The notes: generated by a model from the sequence alone, not told the origin. A stretch of DNA of 64,000 nucleotides from Antribacter soli (GCF_021568775.1 NZ_JAKGSG010000020.1:124001-188000), one strand, 5' to 3'. Positions 1 to 9,088 are shown, counted from the first letter of the stretch. Made by a program: numbers and translations.

Positions 1-2
1 AC

Positions 3-3000
3 GCACGTCTGTCGAGCCACGAGCAGCATCGCGTCTTCGAGGCCCACTCGGGCCGGCGCATCGTCCTCGCGACGAACGTCGCCGAGACGTCGCTGACGGT
101 CCCCGGCATCCACTACGTCGTCGACCCCGGCACCGCCCGCATCAGCCGCTACTCGAAGGCGACGAAGGTCCAGCGGCTGCCGATCGAGCCTGTCTCGCAG
201 GCGAGCGCGAACCAGCGGTCGGGCCGCTCCGGCCGCGTCGCCGACGGCATCGCGATCCGCCTGTACTCGCCGGAGGACTTCGAGGGCCGGCCCGAGTTCA
301 CCGAGCCCGAGATCCTGCGCACCTCGCTCGCGTCGGTGCTGCTCCAGATGATCTCCGTGGGCGTCGTCGAGACACCCGACGACGTCGCGCGCTTCCCCTT
401 CGTCGAACCCCCGGACACCCGCGCCGTGCGCGACGGCGTCCAGCTCCTCACCGAGCTCGGCGCCCTGACCACGGCCGACGGCCGCACGACCCTCACCGAG
501 ACCGGTCGCACCCTCGCGCAGCTCCCCATGGACCCGCGCCTGGCCCGCATGATCATCGAGGGCGCGCGGCTCGGCGTCGCGCGCGAGGTCGCGATCATCG
601 CCGCCGTGCTGTCCATCCAGGACCCGCGCGAGCGCCCCGCCGAGGAGCGCGCCCAGGCCGACCAGCTCCACGCCCGCTTCACCGACCCACGCTCCGACTT
701 CCTCACCTACCTCAACCTGTGGGAGTACCTGCGCGAGCAGCAGCGCCTGCTCTCGGGCAGCGCGTTCCGGCGCCTGTGCAAGTCGGAGTACCTCAACTTC
801 CTGCGGATCCGCGAGTGGCAGGACGTGGTGGCGCAGCTCCGCGAGATGAGCAAGCCGCTCGGGATCGACATGGCGTTCCGGGCGCGGCGTACGGGTGACG
901 CCACGGCGGGGTCCGGACCGGTGTCGGGAGATGTCTCGGACGGCGAGGGTGAGGGGACGGGGTACCGGTGGGTGTGGGACGACCAGACCGTTCACCGGGC
1001 TCTGCTCGCCGGGCTGCTGTCGCGGATCGGCATGCAGGACACCGGGGAGATCAAGGCGTCCTCCGTCGCGCACCTCAAGGGGGCCGCGCGGGAGCAGGCG
1101 ATCCGCCGGGCGCGCAAGCAGGCGCGGAACGAGTACCTGGGGGCGCGCGGGGCGCGGTTCGCGATCTTCCCGGGCTCGCCGCTGAGCAAGAAGCCGCCGG
1201 CGTGGGTCATGGCCGGTGAGCTCGTCGAGACGTCCCGGCTGTGGGCGCGCGACGTCGCCCGCATCGAGCCCGACTGGGCGGAGGAGCTCGCCGGGTCGCT
1301 GGCGAAGCGCACCTACTCCGACCCGCACTGGTCGTCGAAGCACGGCGCCGCGATGGCGACCGAGAAGGTGCTGCTCTACGGCGTGCCGATCGTGGAGGGC
1401 CGCAAGGTCCTGTTCGCGAAGGTGGACCCCGTGGCCGCGCGCGAGATGTTCGTGCGCCACGCCCTGGTGGAGGGCGAGTGGACCACGCACCACCGCTTCT
1501 TCCACGAGAACCGCAAGCTCCTGGAGGAGGCGGAGGAGCTGGAGGCGCGGTCGCGGCAGCGCGGCCTCGTCGCGTCGGAGGACGACCTGTTCGCCTTCTA
1601 CGACGAGCGCGTCCCGGCCGACGTCGTCTCCGCCCGCCACTTCGACCGCTGGTGGACCGGCGCCCGGCGCGACGACCCGGAGCGGCTGTCGTTCACCCTG
1701 GAGCAGCTCGTCGGGTCGGCCTCCGTGGACACGGAGGGCTTCCCCCAGACCTGGCAGCAGGGCGAGCTCACGCTGCCGCTGACGTACCAGTTCCAGCCAG
1801 GCGCCGATGCGGACGGCGTGACGGTGCACGTCCCGGTGTCGGTGCTGCCGCGACTGGCGCCCGACGGCTTCGACTGGATGGTGCCCGGCCTCCTCGAGGA
1901 GCTGACGGTCGCGACCATCAGGTCGCTGCCAAAGGCGGTGCGCGTGCAGCTCGTGCCGGCACCGGACGTGGCGCGCGCCGTCGTCGGCTGGCTGCACGAG
2001 AACACCCCGACGTGGGCGGACATGACGCGCGCGGGCGACATGGCCGAGCCGTACCACGTGGCGTTCACGCGGGCCGTCCGGGCGCTACGCGACGTCGTGA
2101 TCCCGCCTGAGGTGTGGGACGCGGAGCGCGTCGAGCGCCTGCCCGCGCACCTGCGGATGACGTTCCGCGTCTTCGAGCAGCGCGGGTCGGGCAGGAATGC
2201 CGGCGAGGTCGTGCTCGACGAGTCGAAGGACCTCCTCGCACTCCAGCGCCGCCTCGCGTCGCGCGCGGAGGCGGCGGTGCGGTCCGCGGTCAAGGGCGCG
2301 GTCGGGCAGGCCTTGCGGGAGGCGGCGCGGTCCGGGGCGGCTGGATCGGGTCCGGCGGGGTCGGCGGCAGAGCCCGGGCGACCATCCGCGTCGCTCGTTC
2401 CTCGCGACGCTCCCGCCAGGCCCATCCAGCCCGGGCCCACCGGCTCTGCCGCCACCCCCACCTCTGCGTCCGGCTCGCCTTCCGGCGCTGGGGTGCCCGA
2501 CGGCGGAGTGATCGCCGAGGCGACCGCGCTGACAACCTGGCCCGAGGCCGTGCCCGAGCTGCCCGGGTCGGTGTCGACCGACATGGGTGCGGGCGTGGTG
2601 GTGCGCGGGTATCCCGCGCTCGTCGAGGAGCGCGGGCCACGCGGGGAAGACACCGTCTCGCTGCGGGTGCTCGCGGACGCGAACGCGCGCGACGCCGCCC
2701 ACGTGGCCGGTGTGCGGCGGCTGCTGCTCGCGGAGACGGCACTGGCGCCGGGGCGCATCTCCTCGCGCTGGTCCGGAAACCAGGCGCTCACGCTCGCCGC
2801 TTCGCCGTACCGGAACACCGAGGCGCTGGTAGCGGACCTGCAGCTCGCGGCGGTGATCTCGTTGACCACGCCCGCCGACCAGGCTCGGTACGACGCGCCG
2901 TCGGGCGGGACGCCCGCCGGAGCGGTGCGCTCGCGCGCCGCCTACCTGGAGGCTCGCGACTTCGTGCGAACGCACCTGGAGGACGAGGTGCACCGGATCG

Positions 3001-3455
3001 TCGGGCACGTCGTCGCCGCGCTCACCGCCTACCGGACGCTCGAGGGCTCGGTACGGTCGCTGTCCAGCCTGGCGCTGCTCAGCACCCTGCAGGACATCCG
3101 CGACCATGCCGCCGGGCTGGTCCACGCGGGATTCGTGTCCGCGACGCCGCCGCGGCGGCTCCCGCACCTCGTGCGGTACCTGCGGGCGGCGCAGTACCGG
3201 CTCGAGAAGGCGTCGGCGAACGTGACGCGCGACGCTGAGCTGGCGTGGCGGGTGTCCGACGTCGTCGGCGCGTACGAGAAGGCGCGCGCCGCGTACGCCG
3301 CCGGACCCCGCGATCCCGCGCGCGAGGCCGAGCTCGCCGACGTGCGGTGGCAGATCGAGGAGCTGCGCGTGTCGCTGTTCGCGCAGCAGCTCGGGACCGA
3401 CGGGCCGGTCAGCGAGAAGCGGATCCGGAAGGTTCTGGCGCCGGGCGGGTGGTGA
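3..3455 (+). CDS. hrpA: ATP-dependent RNA helicase HrpA, DEAH box (5' end outside window)
   Basis: This is the C-terminal 1150 residues of a DEAH-box helicase whose start lies left of the window. Helicase motif V (TNVAETS, residues 24-30 of the visible part) and motif VI (QRSGRSGR, 71-78) are intact. The HA2/OB-fold region follows, and then the long C-terminal extension (DUF3418 type) that marks bacterial HrpA. The family unwinds RNA and acts on stalled or colliding ribosomes and mRNA; it is cytosolic. Residues around 660-725 form a Gly/Ala/Pro/Ser-rich stretch that looks like a flexible linker in the extension. The Walker A and DEAH motifs are upstream and cannot be checked. The stop is at 3453-3455. 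No operon partner is visible, as the next gene is on the other strand. Confidence 0.93.
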   Translation, partial: ARLSSHEQHRVFEAHSGRRIVLATNVAETSLTVPGIHYVVDPGTARISRYSKATKVQRLPIEPVSQASANQRSGRSGRVADGIAIRLYSPEDFEGRPEFTEPEILRTSLASVLLQMISVGVVETPDDVARFPFVEPPDTRAVRDGVQLLTELGALTTADGRTTLTETGRTLAQLPMDPRLARMIIEGARLGVAREVAIIAAVLSIQDPRERPAEERAQADQLHARFTDPRSDFLTYLNLWEYLREQQRLLSGSAFRRLCKSEYLNFLRIREWQDVVAQLREMSKPLGIDMAFRARRTGDATAGSGPVSGDVSDGEGEGTGYRWVWDDQTVHRALLAGLLSRIGMQDTGEIKASSVAHLKGAAREQAIRRARKQARNEYLGARGARFAIFPGSPLSKKPPAWVMAGELVETSRLWARDVARIEPDWAEELAGSLAKRTYSDPHWSSKHGAAMATEKVLLYGVPIVEGRKVLFAKVDPVAAREMFVRHALVEGEWTTHHRFFHENRKLLEEAEELEARSRQRGLVASEDDLFAFYDERVPADVVSARHFDRWWTGARRDDPERLSFTLEQLVGSASVDTEGFPQTWQQGELTLPLTYQFQPGADADGVTVHVPVSVLPRLAPDGFDWMVPGLLEELTVATIRSLPKAVRVQLVPAPDVARAVVGWLHENTPTWADMTRAGDMAEPYHVAFTRAVRALRDVVIPPEVWDAERVERLPAHLRMTFRVFEQRGSGRNAGEVVLDESKDLLALQRRLASRAEAAVRSAVKGAVGQALREAARSGAAGSGPAGSAAEPGRPSASLVPRDAPARPIQPGPTGSAATPTSASGSPSGAGVPDGGVIAEATALTTWPEAVPELPGSVSTDMGAGVVVRGYPALVEERGPRGEDTVSLRVLADANARDAAHVAGVRRLLLAETALAPGRISSRWSGNQALTLAASPYRNTEALVADLQLAAVISLTTPADQARYDAPSGGTPAGAVRSRAAYLEARDFVRTHLEDEVHRIVGHVVAALTAYRTLEGSVRSLSSLALLSTLQDIRDHAAGLVHAGFVSATPPRRLPHLVRYLRAAQYRLEKASANVTRDAELAWRVSDVVGAYEKARAAYAAGPRDPAREAELADVRWQIEELRVSLFAQQLGTDGPVSEKRIRKVLAPGGW

Positions 3456-3564
3456 TCCTCCAAAGAGTCCGAGCTCACGCCCGCCCTCCTAGCTGCTCCA
3501 ATGATTGGAGCAACTTGGAGCACATTGGGAGCACGTTGCTGGTGTCGCTGACGCCCGGAGCTGT

Positions 3565-5043
3565 CTACCGCTCGTCCGCGTCCTCCAGGCCCTCCTCGCG
3601 GATCTCCTCGAGCTCTTCGACGTCGCTGAACGACGTGACGCGGTGCCGCACCCAGCGGTTGACCGCCCACGTGAGCGCCCAGAGCACCACGCCGACCGCG
3701 AGAAGCGCGCCCGCGATGGGGTACTGGCCCTGCTGCGCCTCGCTGCGCGCCCACGGGCCCGCGAGGAACAGGCAGGCCACGGCCCCGAGGATCGGGAGTG
3801 GCAGCCACGTGCGGAAGTGCTTGTGCTCGACCGGCTGTCGCCGGAGCACCAGCAGCGCGACGTTCACGACCGCGAAGACGCACAGGAGGAGCAGGGCCGT
3901 GGTGCCGCCGAGGAGGCTGACCGCGCTCGCGCCCGCCTCCGTGGCGTTCGCCCGCACCACGTACGAGATGAGCCCGAACGCGATGCCGGTGGTCACGAGG
4001 ATCGACACCCAGGGCGTGCGGCGGAAGGGGTGCACGTTCGCGAAGAAGTGCGGCAGCACGTCCTGCTTGGCCATGCCGTAGAGCAGCCGCGAAGCCATGA
4101 GCATGTTGATCAGCGCAGAGTTGGCGACGGCGAACATGCCGATGAACGGGAAGATCGTGTCGAACGGCAGGCCCGGCGCGCCGGCCGCGACCACCTGCGT
4201 GAGCGCCGAGCCCTTGTCCGGGTCGGTGAGGTCACCGACCGGGACGAGCGCGACGGCGGTGATCGCGACGAGCACGTAGATGACGCCCGTGATCCCGAGG
4301 CCCGTGAGCATCACGCGGGGGAAGTGCCGCACCGGGTCCTTGCACTCCTCCGCCATGTTCACGGAGTCCTCGAAGCCGACCATGGCGAAGAACGCGAGGC
4401 TCGTCGCCGCGGTGATGGCGAAGAACGTGCTCTTGTCGTCCGGGCTCTCGAAGATGACGACGCGCGAGAAGTCGGCGTTGCCCTGCGTGGCCGCCCACAG
4501 GCCCACGAAGATCACGAGCAGCAGGCCCGAGAGCTCCACGAGCGTGAGGACCACGTTGGCCTTGACACTCTCGCCCACGCCGCGGAAGTTGACCGCCGCG
4601 ACCAGGGCCATGAAGCCGAGCGCCACGGCGAGCAGGCCGCCGCTGCCGGCGTCGAGCCCGAGGTCGAAGGCGTCGTTGACGAAGCCGGCGAACGCGTTCG
4701 AGGCCGTCGACGCCGACGTGATTCCCGAGCACATCACCGTGAACGCCACGATGAACGTGACGAAGTGGATGCCGAAAGCCTTGTGCGTGTACAGGGCGGC
4801 GCCCGCCGCCTGCGGGTACTTGGTGACCAGCTCGAGGTACGACAGCGCCGTCAGGGTCGCCACCACGAAGGCGACGAGGAACGGCGCCCACGCCGCCCCG
4901 CCCACCTCGCCCGCGACCTGACCCGTCAGGGCGTACACGCCCGTACCGAGGATGTCGCCCACGATGAACAGGAGCAGGAGCTTTGAGCCCATGACCCGCT
5001 TGAGGCCCGGCTGCTCCTCGTGCTGCTCGACCACCTGGCTCAT
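3565..5043 (-). CDS. APC-superfamily amino acid permease
   Basis: The 492-residue protein has about 12 hydrophobic segments and the APC signature in its first membrane helix (GDILGTGVYALTGQ, near residues 28-41). The cytoplasmic head and tail are short. Members take up amino acids or polyamines by proton symport or exchange. Substrate cannot be assigned from sequence, and no metabolic genes are linked to it. The ATG at 5043 follows a G-rich stretch (GGGGGTGG) on the coding strand at usable spacing. The acidic C-terminus (EELEEIREEGLEDADE) is cytosolic. The gene is divergent from the pspC-like gene at 5257; the 213 bases between them hold both promoters and a GC hairpin at about 5191-5214. Confidence 0.88.
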   Translation of the reverse strand: MSQVVEQHEEQPGLKRVMGSKLLLLFIVGDILGTGVYALTGQVAGEVGGAAWAPFLVAFVVATLTALSYLELVTKYPQAAGAALYTHKAFGIHFVTFIVAFTVMCSGITSASTASNAFAGFVNDAFDLGLDAGSGGLLAVALGFMALVAAVNFRGVGESVKANVVLTLVELSGLLLVIFVGLWAATQGNADFSRVVIFESPDDKSTFFAITAATSLAFFAMVGFEDSVNMAEECKDPVRHFPRVMLTGLGITGVIYVLVAITAVALVPVGDLTDPDKGSALTQVVAAGAPGLPFDTIFPFIGMFAVANSALINMLMASRLLYGMAKQDVLPHFFANVHPFRRTPWVSILVTTGIAFGLISYVVRANATEAGASAVSLLGGTTALLLLCVFAVVNVALLVLRRQPVEHKHFRTWLPLPILGAVACLFLAGPWARSEAQQGQYPIAGALLAVGVVLWALTWAVNRWVRHRVTSFSDVEELEEIREEGLEDADER

Positions 5044-5244
5044 GGCGCCACCCCCGGTTCGGTTGTCCTACCGGGCTCCCGCCCGGGATTCCATGGAACC
5101 CCCACTCTCACCCGGTGTCACGGACGGTCGCGGCGTGGCGGGGCGGTTCGTCGCGGACCCGTGGCCCGCGACTCAGGGTCGGGACCCCGAGGTTCCGGGT
5201 CCGAACCCGGGACCTCACGGATGCCGAGGCGACCGGGCCGGACG

Positions 5245-5250
5245 TAGCGT
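5245..5250 (+). promoter_or_regulatory. -10 box TAGCGT for leaderless start of the PspC-domain gene
   Basis: TAGCGT is followed by exactly six bases and then the ATG at 5257, the geometry of actinobacterial leaderless promoters in which transcription begins at the start codon. No -35 box is recognisable. A GAGG is present but only one base from the ATG, too close to act as a normal ribosome site. Confidence 0.5.
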
Positions 5251-5256
5251 CGAGGC

Positions 5257-5448
5257 ATGAGCACACAGACTCTCTCCCGCCCGCGTCAGGGTCGCATGAT
5301 CGCCGGGGTGTGCGCGGGCATCGCCCGCCGCTTCGGCTGGGACCCGACCCTGGTCCGCATCCTCGCGGTGGTCTCGCTGTTCCTGCCCGGGCCGCAGATC
5401 ATCGCCTACCTGGTGTTCTGGCTGCTGATGCCGAACGACCCGGCGTGA
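5257..5448 (+). CDS. PspC-domain small membrane protein
   Basis: This 63-residue protein is a near-complete PspC domain. A basic stretch (residues 8-14) leads into an amphipathic GVCAGIARRFGWDPTLVR block and one membrane helix (about residues 39-59). PspC proteins belong to envelope-stress systems, often as small partners of PspA-like or sensor proteins. No psp neighbours are visible, so the role here is inferred from the domain only. The ATG is placed as a leaderless start. It converges on the first repeat-protein gene, with a shared hairpin at the 3' end. Confidence 0.8.
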   Translation: MSTQTLSRPRQGRMIAGVCAGIARRFGWDPTLVRILAVVSLFLPGPQIIAYLVFWLLMPNDPA

Positions 5449-5467
5449 CGCGGCGCTGAGCCGCGTC
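5447..5467. terminator. Hairpin between convergent genes
   Basis: GACGCGGC, a five-base loop, then GCCGCGTC: a perfect 8-bp stem overlapping the stop of the PspC-domain gene and 16 bases beyond the stop of the convergent repeat-protein gene. There is no T-run, as is usual for high-GC actinobacterial terminators. Confidence 0.5.
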
Positions 5468-5482
5468 CGCCGGGTCGGCCGG

Positions 5483-6316
5483 TCAGCAGGTCTGGACCTG
5501 CGGGGTCACCCTGCCTGTCCGGATGGGAGGTGGGAAGCCCGCCCCGGCCCACTGCGAGTACGTGATCGGGAAGTACCCGAGGATGCCGTAGTAGTAAATC
5601 GTCGAGCTGTTGGTCCACAGAAGGAACCTGTCGTCCCGGCCCGAGGCGACCACCTGCGGCGTCGGGAAGTCCAACCCCGCCCACTGGGCGTACGAGATCG
5701 CAGGGCACTGGAACGAGAGACCGGACGGCGGCTGCGTCGTGCCAGGGCCGATCTTGTCCGGCGTCACCACGACGATCCGGCCGTCCCACGGCAGCTTGTA
5801 GACTCCGAGGTAGCTCACATACGGGGCGGGATTGCCGAGGGCGTTCCACTCCTCGAACGTGAGCTTGTGGACCGGGTCGCTCTGGGTGCTGAGGAACAGC
5901 TCCTCGGTGTTCGCCCACCTCCACGTATTGCACAGCATCACGTCGCAGAGGTCATACGTCCGGACCGGCGCTGGCCTCCCCAGGGTCACCCACTCGTCGT
6001 AGGTCAGCGCGTGCTCTTCGGGCCAGGTGTTGTTCGGCCAGAAGGTGAGCGCGTGGATCACGGGGCTCCACGGGAGGCTCTCGTAGTCGGTGGGCTCATA
6101 CACGTCCGGAGTGGGTCGACCGGCGGCGACCCACTCCTCGTACGAGATCGCCGTCCGCGTCGTGTACGTCCAGTCTCCCGCGTCGACCCGGTAGATCGTG
6201 TCGGAGAACCGCGTCTTGACGTACTCGTACGTGGCGGCGGTGGCCGGCCCTGTACCACCGACGATCGTCGTCACGACCAGGGCGACGGCCGCAAGGATGC
6301 TGGGGAGACGTTTCAT
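5483..6316 (-). CDS. Secreted EW-LGFP-like repeat protein, copy 1
   Basis: No known family is recognised with certainty. The 277-residue protein has a Sec signal peptide (basic MKR, hydrophobic core, cut near ATA/ATYEY at residue 28) and then five repeats of about 48 residues. Each repeat has a strand-like half (PWSPVIHALTF type) and an LTYxEWxxxGxPxP half. EW cores recur in all five (SYEEW, TYDEW, TFEEW, SYAQW, TYSQW). Cysteines occur in repeat 2/3 and at the C-terminus, as in copy 6 but not in copies 2-5, so copies 1 and 6 form an outer subgroup. The ATG at 6316 has GAGG six bases upstream. It is the most downstream member of a six-gene same-strand array. The protein is probably exported and envelope-associated. 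A distant tie to cell-wall LGFP repeats is possible but unproven. Confidence 0.7.
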   Translation of the reverse strand: MKRLPSILAAVALVVTTIVGGTGPATAATYEYVKTRFSDTIYRVDAGDWTYTTRTAISYEEWVAAGRPTPDVYEPTDYESLPWSPVIHALTFWPNNTWPEEHALTYDEWVTLGRPAPVRTYDLCDVMLCNTWRWANTEELFLSTQSDPVHKLTFEEWNALGNPAPYVSYLGVYKLPWDGRIVVVTPDKIGPGTTQPPSGLSFQCPAISYAQWAGLDFPTPQVVASGRDDRFLLWTNSSTIYYYGILGYFPITYSQWAGAGFPPPIRTGRVTPQVQTC

Positions 6317-6373
6317 GTGTGACCTCGGACTTGCTCGCTGGGACGGCCAACGCGGACATTATCAGCGCGGATG

Positions 6374-6389
6374 GCGGGCTCCGGCCCGC
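6374..6389 (-). terminator. Short GC hairpin downstream of repeat-protein copy 2
   Basis: GCGGGC and GCCCGC with a four-base loop (TCCG), 60 bases past the stop of copy 2 and upstream of copy 1. The stem is only 6 bp, so this is a weak call. Confidence 0.3.
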
Positions 6390-6449
6390 ACCGTGACGCG
6401 AGCAGGCAACGTGCAGGTCAGCGAGTCACGATTCACCCGGTGACCGGTG

Positions 6450-7091
6450 TCACCACTTCACGAGCTTCGGCGTCGGGGAGTCCTGCCGACGCCACTCGTC
6501 GTACGTGATCGGCGTCATCTGAGGCACGGAGAGGTCCGGCATCCAGAAGATGGTCGGGTTGCCGGACCGCTGGACGAAGCCCTCGTTCCACCGCTGCTCC
6601 GGCGGCATGAAGCCGCTCACCTCCCACTCGGCAAAGGTGAGCTTGTGGATCACGTCGTCCTGGCCCTGGACGAACACCTCGGCCGACGTACCCCACTGGT
6701 AGTAGTACGAGCCCGCGATCCAGCCTGCGATCCTCGCAGGCGGGCTACCGGCCCGCGACCACTGCTCGAACGTGAGCGTCGCCCACAGCCACTCTTGCCG
6801 CTCGTCGCCGAAGAATGTCACGGCGTACACCGTGGGCGACCACGGGTACTTGACGAAGCTGGTCTGGGACGGCTTCGGAGCGGGGAAGCCCAGCGCCGCC
6901 CACTCCGCGTAGCTGAGCGGCCAGAACGCGTCCGACGCGCTGTCCACCCGCCACAGCTCGTCGGAGTAGGGCAGCGAGAACACGCCGTCCTCGTACCAGT
7001 CGGCATCCGCCGGCGTGGCGGTGGCCACCGCAAGCGACCCGCTCAGGACGAGTGTGGCGACAGCCGCCAGCGCCCTCTTCAGGATCGACAT
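6450..7091 (-). CDS. Secreted EW-LGFP-like repeat protein, copy 2
   Basis: The 213-residue protein has a signal peptide (MSILKR start, cut near ADA/DWYED, about residue 30) and four ~46-residue repeats. The EW cores are SYAEW, TFEQW, TFAEW and TYDEW. The strand halves include VKYPWSPTVYAVTFF, shared almost letter for letter with copy 3 and closely with copy 5. The third repeat carries the W-x-x-GxSYYYQWGTS variant also seen in copies 3 and 5. No cysteine is present. The ATG at 7091 has AGGAG six bases upstream. It belongs to the inner subgroup (copies 2-5), whose mature proteins begin D-W-Y-[EQ]-DGVF or, in copy 4, a related form. Function is not known from sequence. Confidence 0.7.
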   Translation of the reverse strand: MSILKRALAAVATLVLSGSLAVATATPADADWYEDGVFSLPYSDELWRVDSASDAFWPLSYAEWAALGFPAPKPSQTSFVKYPWSPTVYAVTFFGDERQEWLWATLTFEQWSRAGSPPARIAGWIAGSYYYQWGTSAEVFVQGQDDVIHKLTFAEWEVSGFMPPEQRWNEGFVQRSGNPTIFWMPDLSVPQMTPITYDEWRRQDSPTPKLVKW

Positions 7092-7233
7092 GGGATTCTC
7101 CTTCGGTCTCGGCCCCGGCCAGATGTGCGCGGCACGACACTCAGAGGCACATGTTTCACCCCCTGAATATCAGACTGGCGCCAGATCCGCTCCGGCGCGT
7201 TGTCACCGCGAAACTTCACCCGCTGGGATGACA

Positions 7234-7265
7234 GTGGCCGGTCCCGTAGGAGCGGGACCGGCCAC
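7234..7265 (-). terminator. Terminator hairpin downstream of repeat-protein copy 3
   Basis: Perfect 13-bp stem GTGGCCGGTCCCG / CGGGACCGGCCAC with a six-base loop, 25 bases past the stop of copy 3. Almost the same stem recurs after copies 4 and 5. Confidence 0.65.
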
Positions 7266-7289
7266 GTCACCATCACCGGGACGGGTTCG

Positions 7290-7937
7290 TCACCAGTTCA
7301 CGACCAGCGGCGTCGGGAAGTCCCAATAGCGCCAGTCCTCATAGGTGAGCGGACCATAGGCAGAACGCGCGCCAAGGTCGTCGCTGTAGTAGATGTTCGC
7401 GTTACCCGAGACCTTGACGAAACCTTCGTTCGCAATGCGCTCCGCGGGCATGAAGCCGCTGGCCTGCCACTGCGAGTACGTGAGCTTGTGCACCACGTCG
7501 TCGGCAGGGGTCCAGACGAAGAGCTCGCTGGACGTGCCCCACTGGAAGTACTCCGAGCCCTCGATCCACCCGGCGTTGCGCGGTGACGGGTAGCCCGCAC
7601 GCGACCACTGCTCGAAGGTGATGGCCTCCCAGTGCCACTCGTCGCGCTCGTTGCCGAAGAACGTCACGGCGTAGACCGTGGGCGACCACGGGTACTTGAC
7701 GTAGTCCGTCTGCGCCGGCTTCGGCGTGGGGAAGCCCAGCGCCTGCCACTCCTCGTAGGTGAGCGGCCAGGCGGAGTCCGAGGCGCTGTCCACCCGCCAG
7801 ATGCTGTCGGTGTAGCGCAGCGAGAACACACCGTCCTCGTACCAGTCTGCGGCCGCCGGCGTGGCGGTGGCGACCGCCATCGAGCCCGCCACCGCGACCG
7901 TGGCGACCGCCGCCAGGGCCTTCTTCAAGATCGACAC
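7290..7937 (-). CDS. Secreted EW-LGFP-like repeat protein, copy 3
   Basis: The 215-residue protein has a signal peptide ending near AAA/DWYED (residue 30) and four repeats with EW cores TYEEW, TFEQW, TYSQW and TYEDW. The second half-motif is well conserved (EWQALGFPTP). The GTG at 7937 is chosen because an AAAGAGG lies eight bases upstream and the signal peptide then aligns with that of copy 2; an extension upstream to 8009 would spoil it. It is the closest relative of copy 2 within the array. The 3' flank carries the shared hairpin. Binding ligand, partner and function are unknown. The repeated aromatic and PWSPTVYAVTF segments suggest a beta-rich extracellular fold. Confidence 0.7.
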   Translation of the reverse strand: MSILKKALAAVATVAVAGSMAVATATPAAADWYEDGVFSLRYTDSIWRVDSASDSAWPLTYEEWQALGFPTPKPAQTDYVKYPWSPTVYAVTFFGNERDEWHWEAITFEQWSRAGYPSPRNAGWIEGSEYFQWGTSSELFVWTPADDVVHKLTYSQWQASGFMPAERIANEGFVKVSGNANIYYSDDLGARSAYGPLTYEDWRYWDFPTPLVVNW

Positions 7938-8057
7938 GTCGTTGTCCTCTTTCTGTGGCCGAACGGTTCCGGCCAACGGGCAGAAGTATCGAGTACCGAG
8001 CGATAACAAAACAACGACGTTTCAGATAGATCGCAAATTTCACCCGACCAAGGTTGC

Positions 8058-8093
8058 GTGGGCCGGCCCCGCCCTTTCGCGGGACCGGCCCAC
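8058..8093 (-). terminator. Terminator hairpin downstream of repeat-protein copy 4
   Basis: 15-bp stem GTGGGCCGGCCCCGC / GCGGGACCGGCCCAC with one G-U pair and a six-base loop. It is homologous to the hairpins after copies 3 and 5, so the terminator was copied together with the gene. Confidence 0.65.
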
Positions 8094-8094
8094 T

Positions 8095-8178
8095 GGCAAC
8101 GGCAGCGATCTGGGAAGCCGCTCGCAGACGATGTGGTCGCCGTCCCGTCAAGCCCCAGACGTCGCCCGGTCGCCCGTC
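8095..8178 (-). pseudogene. Fossil Excalibur-domain tail behind repeat-protein copy 4
   Basis: Immediately past the TAG of copy 4, about 70 bases align at roughly 90 percent identity with the end of copy 5, which encodes GDVWALDGDGDHIVCEWLP and stop. Here the frame is broken by two single-base deletions, the Trp codon TGG reads CGG, and the terminal TGA reads AGA. The first half of the domain (DKDCADFATQ...) is missing. Copy 4 therefore once ended in an Excalibur domain and lost it. Confidence 0.75.
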
Positions 8179-8973
8179 CTAGTTGATGGGCTCGCTCGGC
8201 GCGGGGCGGACCTCTGGCTCCCGGAAGTCCAGGGCGGCCCACTCCTCGTACGTGAGCGCGTGGAGGACATGCAGTCCGTCGAACCAGATCGTCGGATCTC
8301 CCTCGTAGCGGTACAGCATGTCGCCCCTGAGCCAGATCACCACGGACGGTGTCGGGAAGGCCAGGTCACGCCACTGCTCGTACGTCAAGGGCTCTCCCCA
8401 GGGACGGAGAAAGTCGGTGGTGATCATGATGATCGTCGGGTCGAACGAGTACTTGACGAACGCGGGGTAGTAGTAGGCGCGGTTCCGCATTCCGGAGGCG
8501 ACCCACTCTGAATAGGTGAGCTTGTGGACGACGCCGTCCGGGCCGGTGACGAAGATATCGTCGCTCAGCCTGTACTGGTGGAACTGCGACCCCTCGATCC
8601 AGCCCGCATTGCGCGGCGCGGGGAACCCGGCGCTCTGCCACTCCGCGTGGTCCAGGGTGTCCCAGACCCACTCGCTCTCGAAGCTGCCGAGGAAGGTCAC
8701 CGCGTAGAGAGTCGGAGACCACGCGTACTTGACGACGTCCGTGGGGGCCGGCTCCGGCGTCGGATAGCCGAGGGCGGCCCACTCCTCGTACGTCAGGAGG
8801 CGGACGCTCCCCGCCTCCACGTTCGTCTCCCAGATCTGCCCGTTGTACCCGATCCGGAAGTAGCCGTCCGCATACGGGGTGGCCGACGCCGGAGCCACCG
8901 CACCCAGCACGATCGACCCGGCCGCCACGGCCGCGGTGATCGCGGCCACCGCCTTCCTGACGAGAGAATTCAC
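8179..8973 (-). CDS. Secreted EW-LGFP-like repeat protein, copy 4
   Basis: The 264-residue protein has a signal peptide (cut near ASA/TPYAD, residue 31-32) and five repeats. The EW cores are TYEEW, DHAEW, TYSEW, TYEQW and TYEEW; strand halves include VKYAWSPTLYAVTFL. The last repeat is worn (EWAALDFREPEV) and the chain ends APSEPIN. The GTG at 8973 has AGGAGGGAAGGA just upstream. Downstream DNA retains the ruined end of an Excalibur domain, so the present C-terminus looks like a truncation that became fixed. It sits between copies 3 and 5 on the same strand with its own terminator. Secretion is predicted with fair confidence; function is unknown. Confidence 0.7.
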   Translation of the reverse strand: MNSLVRKAVAAITAAVAAGSIVLGAVAPASATPYADGYFRIGYNGQIWETNVEAGSVRLLTYEEWAALGYPTPEPAPTDVVKYAWSPTLYAVTFLGSFESEWVWDTLDHAEWQSAGFPAPRNAGWIEGSQFHQYRLSDDIFVTGPDGVVHKLTYSEWVASGMRNRAYYYPAFVKYSFDPTIIMITTDFLRPWGEPLTYEQWRDLAFPTPSVVIWLRGDMLYRYEGDPTIWFDGLHVLHALTYEEWAALDFREPEVRPAPSEPIN

Positions 8974-9088
8974 AGCGTCCTTCCCTCCTGACGACGGCGG
9001 GTCCGCTCTGACCACGCGCGTTCCGTCCCGACGCTACGCCCGCCGATTCCAGGGCGATAGGGGCGATCGGGCAAAGACGGGCGGAGTT

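Noticed and set aside
1598-2869. Minus-strand open frame inside the hrpA gene
   Set aside because: Ser/Thr/Arg-rich shadow frame opposite a well-supported helicase sequence.
3505-4986. Long plus-strand open frame (493 codons) over the APC permease
   Set aside because: It is antisense to a clear 12-helix permease and its product is an Arg/Glu/His-rich string with no domain, as expected from high-GC shadow frames.
5191-5214. GGTTCCGGGTCCGAACCCGGGACC hairpin that looks like a tRNA T-arm
   Set aside because: No acceptor stem, D-arm or anticodon arm can be folded around it, so it is only a GC hairpin in a divergent promoter region.
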